64,000 bases of DNA, from assembly GCA_000818945.1 (NCBI GenBank), contig KN805372.1, positions 808,125 to 872,124 on the forward strand, written 5' to 3'. The notes beneath the pieces are model-generated. The model had not been told where the DNA came from, ran no database searches, and was given only the letters and a program-made list of their open reading frames with translations. Made by a program: the position numbers and the translations under genes. This document shows, in pieces, positions 46,558-56,639 of the stretch. Within the stretch, counting starts at the first letter, position 1, and each line of letters begins with the position of its first letter. Origin of the DNA: Schizochytrium sp. CCTCC M209059. Taxonomy: Eukaryota; Sar; Bigyra; Thraustochytrida; Thraustochytriidae.

Positions 46558-47658
46558 ATGGGCGCCGCGCGCTCCTGCATAGGCCGAGGGCTGCCGCGCA
46601 AAGGCAAGTCGCAAGGAGAAAGCGAAGATGCGTCTCGCGAGGAATTAGAAGAGGCCACGCGCGTGCGGCTCGTCGGGCTCCAGCGGCGCGCCGACCTCAA
46701 CGGGGCGATGGGGGTTGTGAAAGAGGTCATGGAAGAGGACTCGGGCCTCAAGTTTCGCGTGGAGATCATGAACAAGACTTCTATTTTGGTCAAATCGCAG
46801 AATCTCGAGTTTATGCAACACCTCGAGCGGGGCTTCCCTGTGAAGCTGCGCGCTGTCAATGAGTACAGTTTTCTTGTAAATGGATCGCAGAGCAGACCCA
46901 TAAGTCTCGAAGGGGTGACTGGCTTTGTAGCGGAAGACCCTTGTGACGACGGCCGAGTCGTCGTCCTATTGGATTGCATGGGATCGAAACGCAGATTGCT
47001 TGTGCGCGCCCGTCGCGATCAAGTACTCTTGCGAGGTGGCATGCCGTGCGGCCCATTACAAGACGAAGCCATCGCTGAGATTGATGTTTCGATTCCCACG
47101 GCTAAAGTGCTCTCCGAGAGCGGGCCCGATGACACTTTGACTGGAGAACTGCACCCTTTTGCTGGCCCTGCGCTTTGGCAACCTGGAGAGTTTACTGTGC
47201 TCGAGGGCTTGAAATCCTCGGAGCTGAATGGAAGACGCTGTGTTGTAGTTGGATCCGCTCCTGCAAAGGCGAGCCGTATTGTAGTTCAAGTTTGTGAGTC
47301 GAAAGCCTCAACCAAAACTCTTCGCGAACTCAGTGTCGACCCGGCCCGGCTCTCTCGTACGAATTTTGCCGCACCTCTACTTTGGGGAGCTGGAGCCATG
47401 GCACTTTTGCACGGTCTGCGTAAACCAGAGGTGTCACACTTAAATGGTTTGACATGCTTTGTGCTTGGTCGCGCGCCGTCGGCCGCGCTTTTGCGATTTA
47501 ATATTTCGGTACGAGACCCGAAAAAGAACAATCGCGAGCGGACTCTCTCCGTGAGAGCTGACCGTCTCGTTTGGCCCTTTGTCGATTCCATGCCGCCTGT
47601 AGCGAGCACAGTGTCGCCTATTGCAGTAGACTCCTCCACGTGGGTGAGCGTCACTTGA
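46558..47658 (+). CDS. Probable acylated protein with four SH3/KOW-like 'GL..LNG' repeats
   Basis: 366 residues from the ATG at 46558. The N-terminus MGAARSC has Gly2, Ser6 and Cys7, which fits N-myristoylation followed by palmitoylation, so plasma- or endomembrane anchoring is likely (inference). A charged linker then leads to four repeats of about 55-65 residues: RVRLVGLQRRADLNGAMGVV (about 35-87), SRPISLEGVTGFVAEDP (about 95-160), FTVLEGLKSSELNGRRCVVV (about 212-268) and MALLHGLRKPEVSHLNGLTC (about 280-345). Each resembles the short beta-barrel 'V.L.GL....LNG..G.V' unit common in protist proteins, often near MYND or ankyrin domains. Here the repeats stand alone. The function is unknown; a membrane-tethered adaptor is one possibility. 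Confidence 0.75.
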   Translation: MGAARSCIGRGLPRKGKSQGESEDASREELEEATRVRLVGLQRRADLNGAMGVVKEVMEEDSGLKFRVEIMNKTSILVKSQNLEFMQHLERGFPVKLRAVNEYSFLVNGSQSRPISLEGVTGFVAEDPCDDGRVVVLLDCMGSKRRLLVRARRDQVLLRGGMPCGPLQDEAIAEIDVSIPTAKVLSESGPDDTLTGELHPFAGPALWQPGEFTVLEGLKSSELNGRRCVVVGSAPAKASRIVVQVCESKASTKTLRELSVDPARLSRTNFAAPLLWGAGAMALLHGLRKPEVSHLNGLTCFVLGRAPSAALLRFNISVRDPKKNNRERTLSVRADRLVWPFVDSMPPVASTVSPIAVDSSTWVSVT

Positions 47659-48197
47659 CCAGTATCGCGAATAGCTATCGTGCGCACCGCACCACCAACG
47701 ATGTATACATTGTAGTGTTGTTTTGAAAAGGAATCGTTCCTAAAGAAAAGCAATCATAAGGTTGTTTTGTTAGCAAAAATTTTGTCTTCTTGTCGCGATT
47801 TTGTTTCATGCTACGCGCAACAACTCTGCTTGTCTCACCTCACACAATTGATCTCACAAACAAAATAAAAAATGAAGCAGGGCCTACGCATCTTGAGCGC
47901 TGCGAATTGTTGACTTTTCTGATTCACGTTTTGGTCTACTTTCTCCTGTCTTGTGTGGTCCAGAAAAGGGGACAGCATCACGCTTGGTTTGGTGTCAAGG
48001 CAAGGAATGACAAGCTGGTGTGAGTGTGCGGTATTACAATGAAAACAGAAAACAACAACAACATTACATTTAGTTTAGGGTCAGGGCCAAGAATGACACG
48101 TTGGTGTGCACCGCCTTACCTTTTCTTGTATTTTTCGCTTTCCATCGTCTGACATGCAGAGCATCGTTTGAGCTTGTTGTCTCGGTCAGACGCTTCG
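47659..48197. other. Intergenic, tail-to-tail
   Basis: AT-rich sequence between converging genes, including CAAAATAAAAAATG near 47862. It fits two 3' untranslated regions. No gene is seen. Confidence 0.6.
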
Positions 48198-49586
48198 TCA
48201 AGCGAGTGTGCTTGCCGGGCTGAGTGGATCTTGATCTGCCTTGAGTCGATGGTATGAGCCATTATACAGAAGAATACCCAGGACACAGCTGACAATACAA
48301 ACAACAATCAAAATATACGCGGGCTCGAAGACATAGCCATCGTATACGGGCTGCGCATCCACCATCTCCCCGAGGACAACAATAAAGACTACGCCAGTGA
48401 CTTGACCGGCGCTCATGATACCACCCGTGGTAAGGTCTTCGCGTAAAGGATAGGTACACTCTGCTGCGCACTGAAAGACGACCGGAAGAAGAGGCAACAT
48501 GGCGGACCCCATGCCAGCAAAAGTGAAAGCGAGAACAGGCATATTGTTGGGACGCAAGACAAGCACAAAGATGATCACAAACGTGCCGCCAATAACAAAG
48601 AGAAGCTTGAGCACAAAGTTATACTTGTGCACACGGTCGAGCACAAACCCGATAACGATGGCGGAAATGATGCCAGTTCCGATGAGTAGACCGCTAAACA
48701 AACCCGCGTCATCCGACGTATAGCCACTTTTGTTCACAAATTGCTCGACGAGAGTGGTCAGCGCATTGAAGAATCCGAGACCAACCCCGAAGCAGACAAA
48801 GAGAATACGGTAATCTCGATTTGACAGCATCAGGCCCAGCTCGCTCCTGAGTGGGAGCTCCTGCTGCGTTGCTTTGAGCGTCTCGCTGTGCGACGGGTGG
48901 AGTTCGGGCTTCTCCACAAAGAAAATTAACGCGAGAAGAAAGATAGCGGCCATCACGCCCATTTCAACGAGAAGGAGGTCGTACATGCGCACACCAGCGT
49001 CATCTCCAATGACATAAAAGGTCGGGAGCACCGAGCCGATTGCGATTCCTACTGGGTTTGCAAGAGACATGACGACCGCGGCTACGTCGCGTTCCTTTGT
49101 AGGAAACCATCTCGACGCCATGAGTGCTGGAGCATTGGTCAAGAGCGGCTGTGCGATCGCTCCCAGCGTTTGTCCGCTTACGAGAAGGGCATAGCCGGTA
49201 TCGCTTCCTCCGCGCGGCTCTGCGTTGGATGCTGTACTCAGGAATCGCAAAAGACTGCTCAGAAAGTCAAGAAACACGGCGAGGACGATGGCCCGATACA
49301 TGCCCTGCTTCTTGAAAACCAGGTTGGCCACAATGGAAAACGGGACATATGCAATGAGGTACACGAGACTAAGCGCGTTCACAGCGGCTGCGCTGCAAGC
49401 ATAGAATTCTTGCACGAGAGAATTAATTGGCGCAAAGGTGATCCATAGGACTGCGTTTGACGCGCTTGCCATGCAAAAAATAAGCATCACTAGCCACCTG
49501 ATCCGATACGCCTTGTGAACCACCGCGTCACCATCGTCGCTCGGCGCGTCCGCCACGTGCCCGACCGCTACCGTGTCCTTTTGCAT
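48198..49586 (-). CDS. Major facilitator transporter, SLC49 (FLVCR/DIRC2) type
   Basis: 462 residues from the ATG at 49586, with twelve predictable membrane helices and a central cytosolic loop rich in charged residues (about 225-250). The first helix RWLVMLIFCMASASNAVLW, then FAPINSLVQEFY, matches the SLC49 start 'RW..LL.F......N...W......I'. The TM5 region RWFPTKERDVAAVVMSLANP and GIAIGSVLP also match. Family members export haem, choline or ethanolamine (FLVCR1/2), or pyridoxine or electrogenic metabolites (SLC49A4), at the plasma membrane, mitochondria or lysosome. I cannot assign a substrate from sequence. The short C-terminal tail has no ER-retrieval signal. Confidence 0.85.
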   Translation of the reverse strand: MQKDTVAVGHVADAPSDDGDAVVHKAYRIRWLVMLIFCMASASNAVLWITFAPINSLVQEFYACSAAAVNALSLVYLIAYVPFSIVANLVFKKQGMYRAIVLAVFLDFLSSLLRFLSTASNAEPRGGSDTGYALLVSGQTLGAIAQPLLTNAPALMASRWFPTKERDVAAVVMSLANPVGIAIGSVLPTFYVIGDDAGVRMYDLLLVEMGVMAAIFLLALIFFVEKPELHPSHSETLKATQQELPLRSELGLMLSNRDYRILFVCFGVGLGFFNALTTLVEQFVNKSGYTSDDAGLFSGLLIGTGIISAIVIGFVLDRVHKYNFVLKLLFVIGGTFVIIFVLVLRPNNMPVLAFTFAGMGSAMLPLLPVVFQCAAECTYPLREDLTTGGIMSAGQVTGVVFIVVLGEMVDAQPVYDGYVFEPAYILIVVCIVSCVLGILLYNGSYHRLKADQDPLSPASTLA

Positions 49587-50840
49587 CGTGCTCGTCTAGC
49601 TCCCCTCGGCCACGCATATCATTGCAGATTTGTCGCTCACAGCAGTGACGCGAGCGAGGGAAGTAAGCAGCTCCTATACTGGGCCTGCCTCGAAGAAGTC
49701 GTGAAGTGGCAACACGAGTCTGGCTGTCCGTCCCACCTCACCCACCCCAACAGACTCCACTCTACAACCATACTTTCCTCTCCTTGCGCACATCGCCGCG
49801 CATGTCTGCGTAATCACCTCGATAGTGACCACCGCGGCGCCGTCAAGGAGGCAAAGGTGGCACCCCGCTCTCGCGTTGTGCTCCGACCGGCCAATCGGGT
49901 GCCTCGTCAATTGGGTTCCCCGGCGTCCTCCCAGAGGTGTGCACCAAGTTGATTCGTCACAGTCAGGGCAGCCGCAGCAGCAGCCGGCGGCCCCGCGTCG
50001 CCTGCAGCCTGTAGCTGGCAGAGGCCGCGGCCGCGAGTTTGGCTCGAGCGGGCGGGGGGAAAGGGGGGGAGGGGGGGAGATCTTGCAGGGTCTGCACCCA
50101 ACTTAAAGGCGCGCAAGGAGCAGCAGCGCGGTATGAAGAACACGACGCGCACAGCACTGTTGGAGCGTCGCCGACAGATAGCATGCGTCCCCCTCTAGAT
50201 TCCCTAGGTGCGCCCCGTAAGGGGCACGTGCCCGTGCGAGCGAGGGGGCGGGATCCAGGTTCGAGGGGGGCACGCGGGGACACAGCGGGGCGCGGAGCTG
50301 GGGCCCACTTTCTCGTGCGCGCAAGCGAGTAGTATTAGCTAGCACGAGCAAGCAAGCAAAGCAAAGCAAGCGAGCAAACCACGCGAGGAGCGCGAGCACA
50401 GCGTCCACGTTGTGCGCGCGCTGGCTGGCGTGCTGGTTGGTTTGTTTGCCTGCGTGCGTGCTTGTGCGTGCTTGCTTGCGGGCGCTGGCATGCAGGCAGG
50501 CAGACGCCCTTCGGCGGAAACCGCGGAGTCTGGTCGGCGGCTCGCGCGCGGGTCTAGCACGTTCATGGCGATGAAGCGCGCGGCGACCAAGAGCAAGGAG
50601 GCCACAGAAACGCGCGCCAGCAGCAGGTGCAGCGGTGGCAGGAGCAGGAGTAGGAGGAGAAGGAGCGGCGGCGTCGACAGCGGCCGCGAGGGGCGAAAAC
50701 GTGCCCACGCCGCGCCGCCAAGAGAGGCGTGCGCCGCGTGCAATACGGAAATAATGAGGTCAAAGAGCAGCGCTGCGACAAACTCAATGGCCGAGGAGGA
50801 CAGGTCAAGGAATAGGAGTTGCTCGAGGAATACCAGCTCG

Positions 50841-50891
<51 letters not shown>

Positions 50892-50945
50892 ACTACTACT
50901 ACTTTTGCGCCGAGAGACAAGCGGAGAAGTGCGTCGAACAGGGCC
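49587..50945. other. Intergenic region or long 5' leader with repeats
   Basis: Divergent spacing between the transporter and the multicopper oxidase fusion gene. It holds G-rich runs at 50051-50080, CAAG/GCTT units at 50340-50372 and 50460-50478, and a (GCT)n tract at 50848-50893. The downstream frame is open through this last part from 50412 (GTG), with ATGs at 50490 and 50565, so an N-terminal extension with a polyalanine run is possible. Confidence 0.5.
50848..50893. repeat. (GCT)n trinucleotide tract
   Basis: About 15 GCT units followed by ACTACTACTACT. It is in frame with, and just upstream of, the chosen start at 50946, where it would encode polyalanine then polythreonine. Confidence 0.95.
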
Positions 50946-53900
50946 ATGACGATGCTCAGCGTAGTCCTCGTGGCCTTCCTGGTGCAGGCTGTACGCGCGC
51001 AGACAACCGCGAACTGCAACTCGAACGAGGAGGGAATTCTATTAAGCGACTGCCCGCTGAGCGAGGTCGTTCTGGGCGATGGAGACTCCATGGAACTCTC
51101 CTTTGGCACATCCGTCTTGGAATTACCGTTTCTCGTCGAAAGCACGGACGGCACGACGCGTACCATCTCGCACGAGGGGTCCTTTACGATGCACGGAAAG
51201 GGCTATGGCGCCAATGGCGCCGCCAGAACAGTCCCTGGCCCCATTATCCGCATGGCCAAGGGCGCAAAGGTCACTGTTCGCTACACGAACGATCTCGATC
51301 CCCCATCGCCCGGAAATCATACTTCAAATATCCACACGCATGGCCTCCACGTGTCTGGAGACGAAGATGACGTCGCACTTAAGATTCCGCCGGGAGAGGG
51401 CCATGACTACGTGTACACGCTTCCCACCGACCACGCCGGTGGCTCGCACTGGTACCATCCACACATGCATCCTTTGGCAGTCGCTTTTACTGGCGCCGGC
51501 GCAGCAGGCATGCTCATCATTGACGATGCGGACGATGGGACCGAAATCCCTACAGAGCTCTTGGACACGCCGGAGCAGGTGATTTTTGTGCAGCACGTTG
51601 ATCCGCCTCGACTTCTCGATCTTTCCGACGGCGTCGAGGATGATCCGTTCTCGCATCGGATTGGGGTCAAAGACACAACCTTTGCAGTCAACGTAAGCGG
51701 ACTCGGCTTTGCGTCTGCTACGGATGCCTTTGCAAACTTCAAGTCCGATGGTATCTTCCTCATCAACGGTCTCTACAAACCGCGTCTTGAAGTGGAACAG
51801 GGCATCTGGTATCGATGGCGCATTGCGCACGTTGCTGCGGTGCGCGACTTGAAAATGGCCATTTACAACGCCTCCGCTGCCGCTCCGTCGAATTGCGAGG
51901 TTCGTGTGATTGCGCGCGATGGCGTGTACCTCAAGGATGGCCCTCGTGACCTGAACTTTGCTGCGAATCATTCAATTCACCTTCATCCGGCCAATCGCGC
52001 CGATGTCCTTGTTCGCTGTTCCGGTGAGCCAGGTACGCAAGCCTTGGTGTATGACAACTTTGACGCGTTTGACGAGGAAGGTCTCGTAGACGACTCGCGG
52101 CAGGATCCCGTGTATCAACGGGAATTCCTCTTTACAATTTCGGTCATCAGTGCGACGCAAACGTCTGCGCTTCCGGACACTGCTTTTACATGGCAAGCCT
52201 GCCTTCCCTTTTATCTCGCCGACCTTTTGGATCGAGAGCCAAGTCCTTACTCGGGCTTTACGCTCGCCGAAGTCCAGGAAGCCTCGGCGACGATTGCGAG
52301 ACCTGACTTTGAGGAGCGCTGGAAGTCCCCTGACTTTCTGCAGTGGGTCATTCTCGTGAATCCCTTTTCCGTCAATAACGTTGAGTTTGCCAAGGATTGG
52401 ATTACGGCTGACGAAGCGTTGCCCGATCAGCGCAATGTCTCCGTCATGAGACTTGGCGAGGTCCAAGAGTGGGAGCTCACCGAGAGTAGCCACAATCACC
52501 CGCTTCACATTCACGTCAATCACTACCAGCTTTTGCACGATATCGAAGACGAGACCGGTTTTCACAAGCGAGGCGATTGGCTCGACACCGTTCGCCCACG
52601 TACGGGCGCAGCCGTCTCTTTTCGCTTTCAGCCAGACACCTTTCTTGGCCGCGTTGCGCTTCATTGTCACAATATGGAGCACTCGGACGAAGGAGCCAAG
52701 GCGCAGGCATACATTATTGAGAACCCGAACCTTTCGGATAGTCGGGTGCCTTCTCGGACGCGCCCATGGGCGAATGTCTGTGGCTCCGAGGTCACCCTCG
52801 AGACACCAACTCCATCGGGCACGACACCAACGCCGAGTCCTACTGCTGCCCCGGTTGAAACCTCCATCAAAGTAACCATCAACAACGTCGCAGACGTCAC
52901 GTACTCCCATGCAGGCATTGTTCTCTCGACTCGCGTGGTTCAGGCACGCGCTGACACCCCTGTCGAGTACTGCTGGACCCGTCGTGAAGGGCAGTTCACG
53001 GATGACGTTGAAGCCGAAATTGGGGAATTGGTGGGACGGTCCAGCTGCGAACTGTCTGCTGCAGAGATTGAAAAGGTCAATGAGGTCTATGCGACATCCC
53101 CTCTCTCTCCAAACCTCGCCATCAAGCCGTACGCCGTTCCTGCCGTGAGCACAGGAAAAGTAAGCTTTCGATATGAACTCGTCGCGAAGCAGGCGAATGC
53201 GTCGAGTTATACCAATGAAATTGGTTTCCGAGTGTACGGCTTCCCCGCAGCCCCTTCTGTTGTGGTTTCGAGTTCCCAAGGAACAGCAGGTGTCACGCGC
53301 TTCACGCTGACGGCCGTTCCTGCCGATGATGTGGAAAGCACAGACCTCTTCGAGTACAAGTTCGCGCTGGAGCGCAACACGCTGGGCGCGGAGCCCGTTT
53401 CCATTTCGGAGTGGAGCTCTTCCCCAACGTTGTCGAACGTTGTGCTGCCCTTTACTCAAAAGACCGAGACCGTATCGTACACGTCCGTGGTGGCCTTTGT
53501 GCGTGACGGCTACGGTGCAGAGTCCCCAGCATCGGACCCGGTCTTTATCCGACTCAGCGTGCCTTCATCGATCGATGAGGTGACCGTTTCCAGCAAGGTT
53601 AATGATGAGGATCCAGATGAAAGTTTACGAGACCAGCTGGCGTATTCGTCCGTGCTTACACGTGCTCTCGAAAGCCTTTCGGATGAGGGCGTGGACACTT
53701 TGAAATCTCAGATTACCACGCAGCTTGAGGAGGCCCTGACCTTGCTGCACGAACGCACCTTCTCTTCGCAGCTCGGCGAACTTATCATGCTCGTGCTACT
53801 CGAGATCGCTCTCAGTCTCGATGACGATGACATTGTCCTTGCCGAGCGCGTCGCGGAGATGTTTCAGACTACACTGAGTCTCTGGCGGAATGAGATCACC

Positions 53901-56639
53901 CGCGTTGTGGAGGTTGCCTCGGCAGCGAATGTGGAGCCCAACCTTGCCTTTTCCGTTCCCGAGGGGGCCATGGGCATCGCGTCGGAGGTTCTCGCCGAGC
54001 TCGCCTCACTCTCCGGGATCTGCCAATACAACTTTTCCCTCACTGATTTGCACAGCGACATTATCGAGACAGTCCTTGCCCCGCGGCTTTCAGGCCAAGG
54101 CAGCTTCGCAGTCAGCTTCTCTGGAATGGAATCGTTATCGTACAAGGGGTTCTCCAATGGCGTCTCGGGTCGCTACCAACCAGCGAGTTCCAGTACGGAT
54201 GCAGGGAATTACACGTTTGTGGAGATCCCTTCCGAGCTCTTTGATCCTGGGCCCTCTGCCGTGTACGATGAGGTCATTGTCTCGGTGTTGCGCTCTCCTC
54301 CGAAAGAGATTTGCGTCAATGGGGGCACCGTCAACGCTATTGTGACCAAAGTCGCCAACATTGATATCAAGGCTTCCGGACTAGGCCGGAACCTGGCGTC
54401 AACGGAGCGCGCGCAACAGGCCACCGCATATCAACAGAATGTTGTGACAGACGTTTTGTCTCTCGAGCTTCAGCACTCGTCTGTGATCTTTGCCTCTTCG
54501 CCAAGGCGCATCAATATCAGTTTAGATGTTCTTTATGCCGATGCCTCATCGACAAGCGCAATCTCGTGTAGCATGTGGGACTCGACCGAAGAGGTTTGGG
54601 ACTCTGATGCCTGTGCCATCATCAACCGCACGTCGAATGTCATTACCTGTGAGTGCGGCCCGATCACCTCGCGGAGCCAATTTGCGGGAATCCAGTTGTC
54701 CGAAGTCGTCGACTCCGGTTTGCCTTTTGACCCGGCTTTGCTGGGGACCATTTTGGGTGCAACATTCGGCGCGTGGCTGTTTCTTTCCATGGGGTTGCAT
54801 ACACAGGATGTCCGTGACGCTAATCGCGTGCAGCGTGGCGCGGTGCTGGCGTTTTTGGCGCAGCGGCACTTTGGTAAGAACGTTCGGAGCCTCGAGTTCA
54901 TGAAGCGCGATGCCTTTCAAAAGCTTCGTGCGCACGCACAGCCACCGATGAATCCTACCAAGTCGTTCTCTGACCTCCTTGGCGATGTGGCAAATGCACA
55001 CTCTGTGGCGGGTCTTTTGGTTTTTGACCCGCAGCGAAGTCGCATTGCGCGGAGTCTGGTGGTCCCGTTCGCCATACTGGCCGCCTTTGCCAGCGTGTAC
55101 ATGGTGAACAAGCTCGGTGATCAAGTCGAAGAACAGTCGCTCACGTTGGTGGGCTTCATCGTGGGCGCACTTGTGGTTGCAACTGTCATTCTTGTGTATC
55201 GATATGCGCTTTACAAGCTGGCGCAGAGCGAGCGACGCATCCTGGGCCGTGTGGCGCACCTCAAGGCGCAGGCTATTGCGATCGTTGACTCGCCTTGGCA
55301 CAATAGTGGGCAAGTACGCAAGCGCAAGAAGCGGCGCAAGGCCCGGTCCGCCGACAAGGCTTGGAAAAACCCGAATCAGCACAGGATTGAAGACACAGAG
55401 CTTGTGGACTTGGAACGAAACATTTCTCGCACGGCCAATCCGGAGCTCGAGCAGCTGCGCAAGCGTCAAATGCAGGTTTTCATTAAGCGTGGCCAGCTCA
55501 TCTTTATGAAGGCGATGCATGACCACGTTATGCGTTCCAAGTACTTTCGTCTGGCCGAGAACATTGCATCTAGCGTGTGGTTCTTCCGTTTATTCAACGA
55601 TGGCCTCCGTCGCATCTATGGCGGTAAAGTGCATATCTCTGTAGCACTAGCACGCCATGAGCGAGGCCTTGCCCGGCTCGAGGGGGCATATCATGTGCGT
55701 CCGAGGCGATGCAATTTACCAAGACTTCTCTGTGCGCTGTTGATGCTTGGGCTATTTGTTGCATGCACGTACTTGGTGGCGATGGGAACCAAGGATATTT
55801 CCACCCCAAGATCTTGGGCTCTGCACGCTGTCATTGCCTTTGGTGTGGGCGTTGTCATCGTTGAACCCTTAGTGCTGTTCTTTATCGCCTTTGCGCTCTT
55901 TCCTCGCCACACGCGCGAGAAGATTCCGCTCATTTCTCGGAACCGCGGGTCACATTTTTCATGGGATAGTCGAATCTCGACGAGGTCGCTTGAGATGGAA
56001 CCCATCAGCGGCCGCGATCCTTCATTCAGGGAGAATAGTCAACGAAGCCTGGGCGGAGGCATTCAGGGACGGCGTGGGGATTGGGCGAGACATCAAGATC
56101 CCTCTGCATCCTCGCTGCAGTTTTCTGTGGCCAGTGATTTGGACAACAAGGCCGGCGAGGCCTTTGGAATGCAGCAAAAGCAAGGGCAGCAGCAGAGACA
56201 GCAGCAACAGCGACGTCGCCAACAACGCGAACTGTCTCGCGCACAAAGCAAATTGTCCTCGCGCCGGAGAGGATCGACGTTGTCAGCTGCAACTGGTTTC
56301 TCGGGTTTTCTGAGCAAGTTCATGACGAATACTGTGAACACCGACGAGGAGGGCACCGAGTATTTTGACGAAGACGAAGATGAAGACGAGGTTGACGATG
56401 GCTACGAGACTACGGGAACAGACACGACATTGCACCAAAATAAGTCATTCTTCGGTGCCAAGTCTTCTGCTCCAAGCGATTCGCTCATGACGTTCAACAA
56501 TACGCGTACGCCACGCCGGCGCCGGGGCTCGACCCTTTCCTCCATGCTTTTCAAGCGAAAAGATGCCCGTTCCGTCTTTGATAATGACGAAGACGAGGAC
56601 GATCCAGACTTTCGCCACGACGATCTTGATTTTGTCTAA
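50946..56639 (+). CDS. Multicopper oxidase fused to REJ/GPS-like region and membrane bundle
   Basis: 1897 residues. The ATG at 50946 gives a textbook signal peptide (MTMLSVVLVAFLVQAVRA, cut before QTT). Residues about 30-610 form a multicopper oxidase with all copper-ligand motifs: HTHGLH (130-135), HWYHPHMH (168-175), HNHPLHIH (516-523) and HCHNMEH (573-579). A Pro/Thr linker (TPTPSGTTPTPSPT) follows. Residues about 640-1200 resemble a polycystin REJ/GAIN-type beta-rich region. A GPS-like motif sits at 1208-1241, with CSMWD, then ACAI, and CECGPITS where cleavable GPS has C.C.HLT. About five membrane helices follow from 1260. The cytosolic tail is Gln/Arg- and Asp/Glu-rich, with two RRRGSTLS-like sites. 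The oxidase would face outside and could oxidise iron or phenolics. The coupling role is unknown. Confidence 0.85.
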   Translation: MTMLSVVLVAFLVQAVRAQTTANCNSNEEGILLSDCPLSEVVLGDGDSMELSFGTSVLELPFLVESTDGTTRTISHEGSFTMHGKGYGANGAARTVPGPIIRMAKGAKVTVRYTNDLDPPSPGNHTSNIHTHGLHVSGDEDDVALKIPPGEGHDYVYTLPTDHAGGSHWYHPHMHPLAVAFTGAGAAGMLIIDDADDGTEIPTELLDTPEQVIFVQHVDPPRLLDLSDGVEDDPFSHRIGVKDTTFAVNVSGLGFASATDAFANFKSDGIFLINGLYKPRLEVEQGIWYRWRIAHVAAVRDLKMAIYNASAAAPSNCEVRVIARDGVYLKDGPRDLNFAANHSIHLHPANRADVLVRCSGEPGTQALVYDNFDAFDEEGLVDDSRQDPVYQREFLFTISVISATQTSALPDTAFTWQACLPFYLADLLDREPSPYSGFTLAEVQEASATIARPDFEERWKSPDFLQWVILVNPFSVNNVEFAKDWITADEALPDQRNVSVMRLGEVQEWELTESSHNHPLHIHVNHYQLLHDIEDETGFHKRGDWLDTVRPRTGAAVSFRFQPDTFLGRVALHCHNMEHSDEGAKAQAYIIENPNLSDSRVPSRTRPWANVCGSEVTLETPTPSGTTPTPSPTAAPVETSIKVTINNVADVTYSHAGIVLSTRVVQARADTPVEYCWTRREGQFTDDVEAEIGELVGRSSCELSAAEIEKVNEVYATSPLSPNLAIKPYAVPAVSTGKVSFRYELVAKQANASSYTNEIGFRVYGFPAAPSVVVSSSQGTAGVTRFTLTAVPADDVESTDLFEYKFALERNTLGAEPVSISEWSSSPTLSNVVLPFTQKTETVSYTSVVAFVRDGYGAESPASDPVFIRLSVPSSIDEVTVSSKVNDEDPDESLRDQLAYSSVLTRALESLSDEGVDTLKSQITTQLEEALTLLHERTFSSQLGELIMLVLLEIALSLDDDDIVLAERVAEMFQTTLSLWRNEITRVVEVASAANVEPNLAFSVPEGAMGIASEVLAELASLSGICQYNFSLTDLHSDIIETVLAPRLSGQGSFAVSFSGMESLSYKGFSNGVSGRYQPASSSTDAGNYTFVEIPSELFDPGPSAVYDEVIVSVLRSPPKEICVNGGTVNAIVTKVANIDIKASGLGRNLASTERAQQATAYQQNVVTDVLSLELQHSSVIFASSPRRINISLDVLYADASSTSAISCSMWDSTEEVWDSDACAIINRTSNVITCECGPITSRSQFAGIQLSEVVDSGLPFDPALLGTILGATFGAWLFLSMGLHTQDVRDANRVQRGAVLAFLAQRHFGKNVRSLEFMKRDAFQKLRAHAQPPMNPTKSFSDLLGDVANAHSVAGLLVFDPQRSRIARSLVVPFAILAAFASVYMVNKLGDQVEEQSLTLVGFIVGALVVATVILVYRYALYKLAQSERRILGRVAHLKAQAIAIVDSPWHNSGQVRKRKKRRKARSADKAWKNPNQHRIEDTELVDLERNISRTANPELEQLRKRQMQVFIKRGQLIFMKAMHDHVMRSKYFRLAENIASSVWFFRLFNDGLRRIYGGKVHISVALARHERGLARLEGAYHVRPRRCNLPRLLCALLMLGLFVACTYLVAMGTKDISTPRSWALHAVIAFGVGVVIVEPLVLFFIAFALFPRHTREKIPLISRNRGSHFSWDSRISTRSLEMEPISGRDPSFRENSQRSLGGGIQGRRGDWARHQDPSASSLQFSVASDLDNKAGEAFGMQQKQGQQQRQQQQRRRQQRELSRAQSKLSSRRRGSTLSAATGFSGFLSKFMTNTVNTDEEGTEYFDEDEDEDEVDDGYETTGTDTTLHQNKSFFGAKSSAPSDSLMTFNNTRTPRRRRGSTLSSMLFKRKDARSVFDNDEDEDDPDFRHDDLDFV

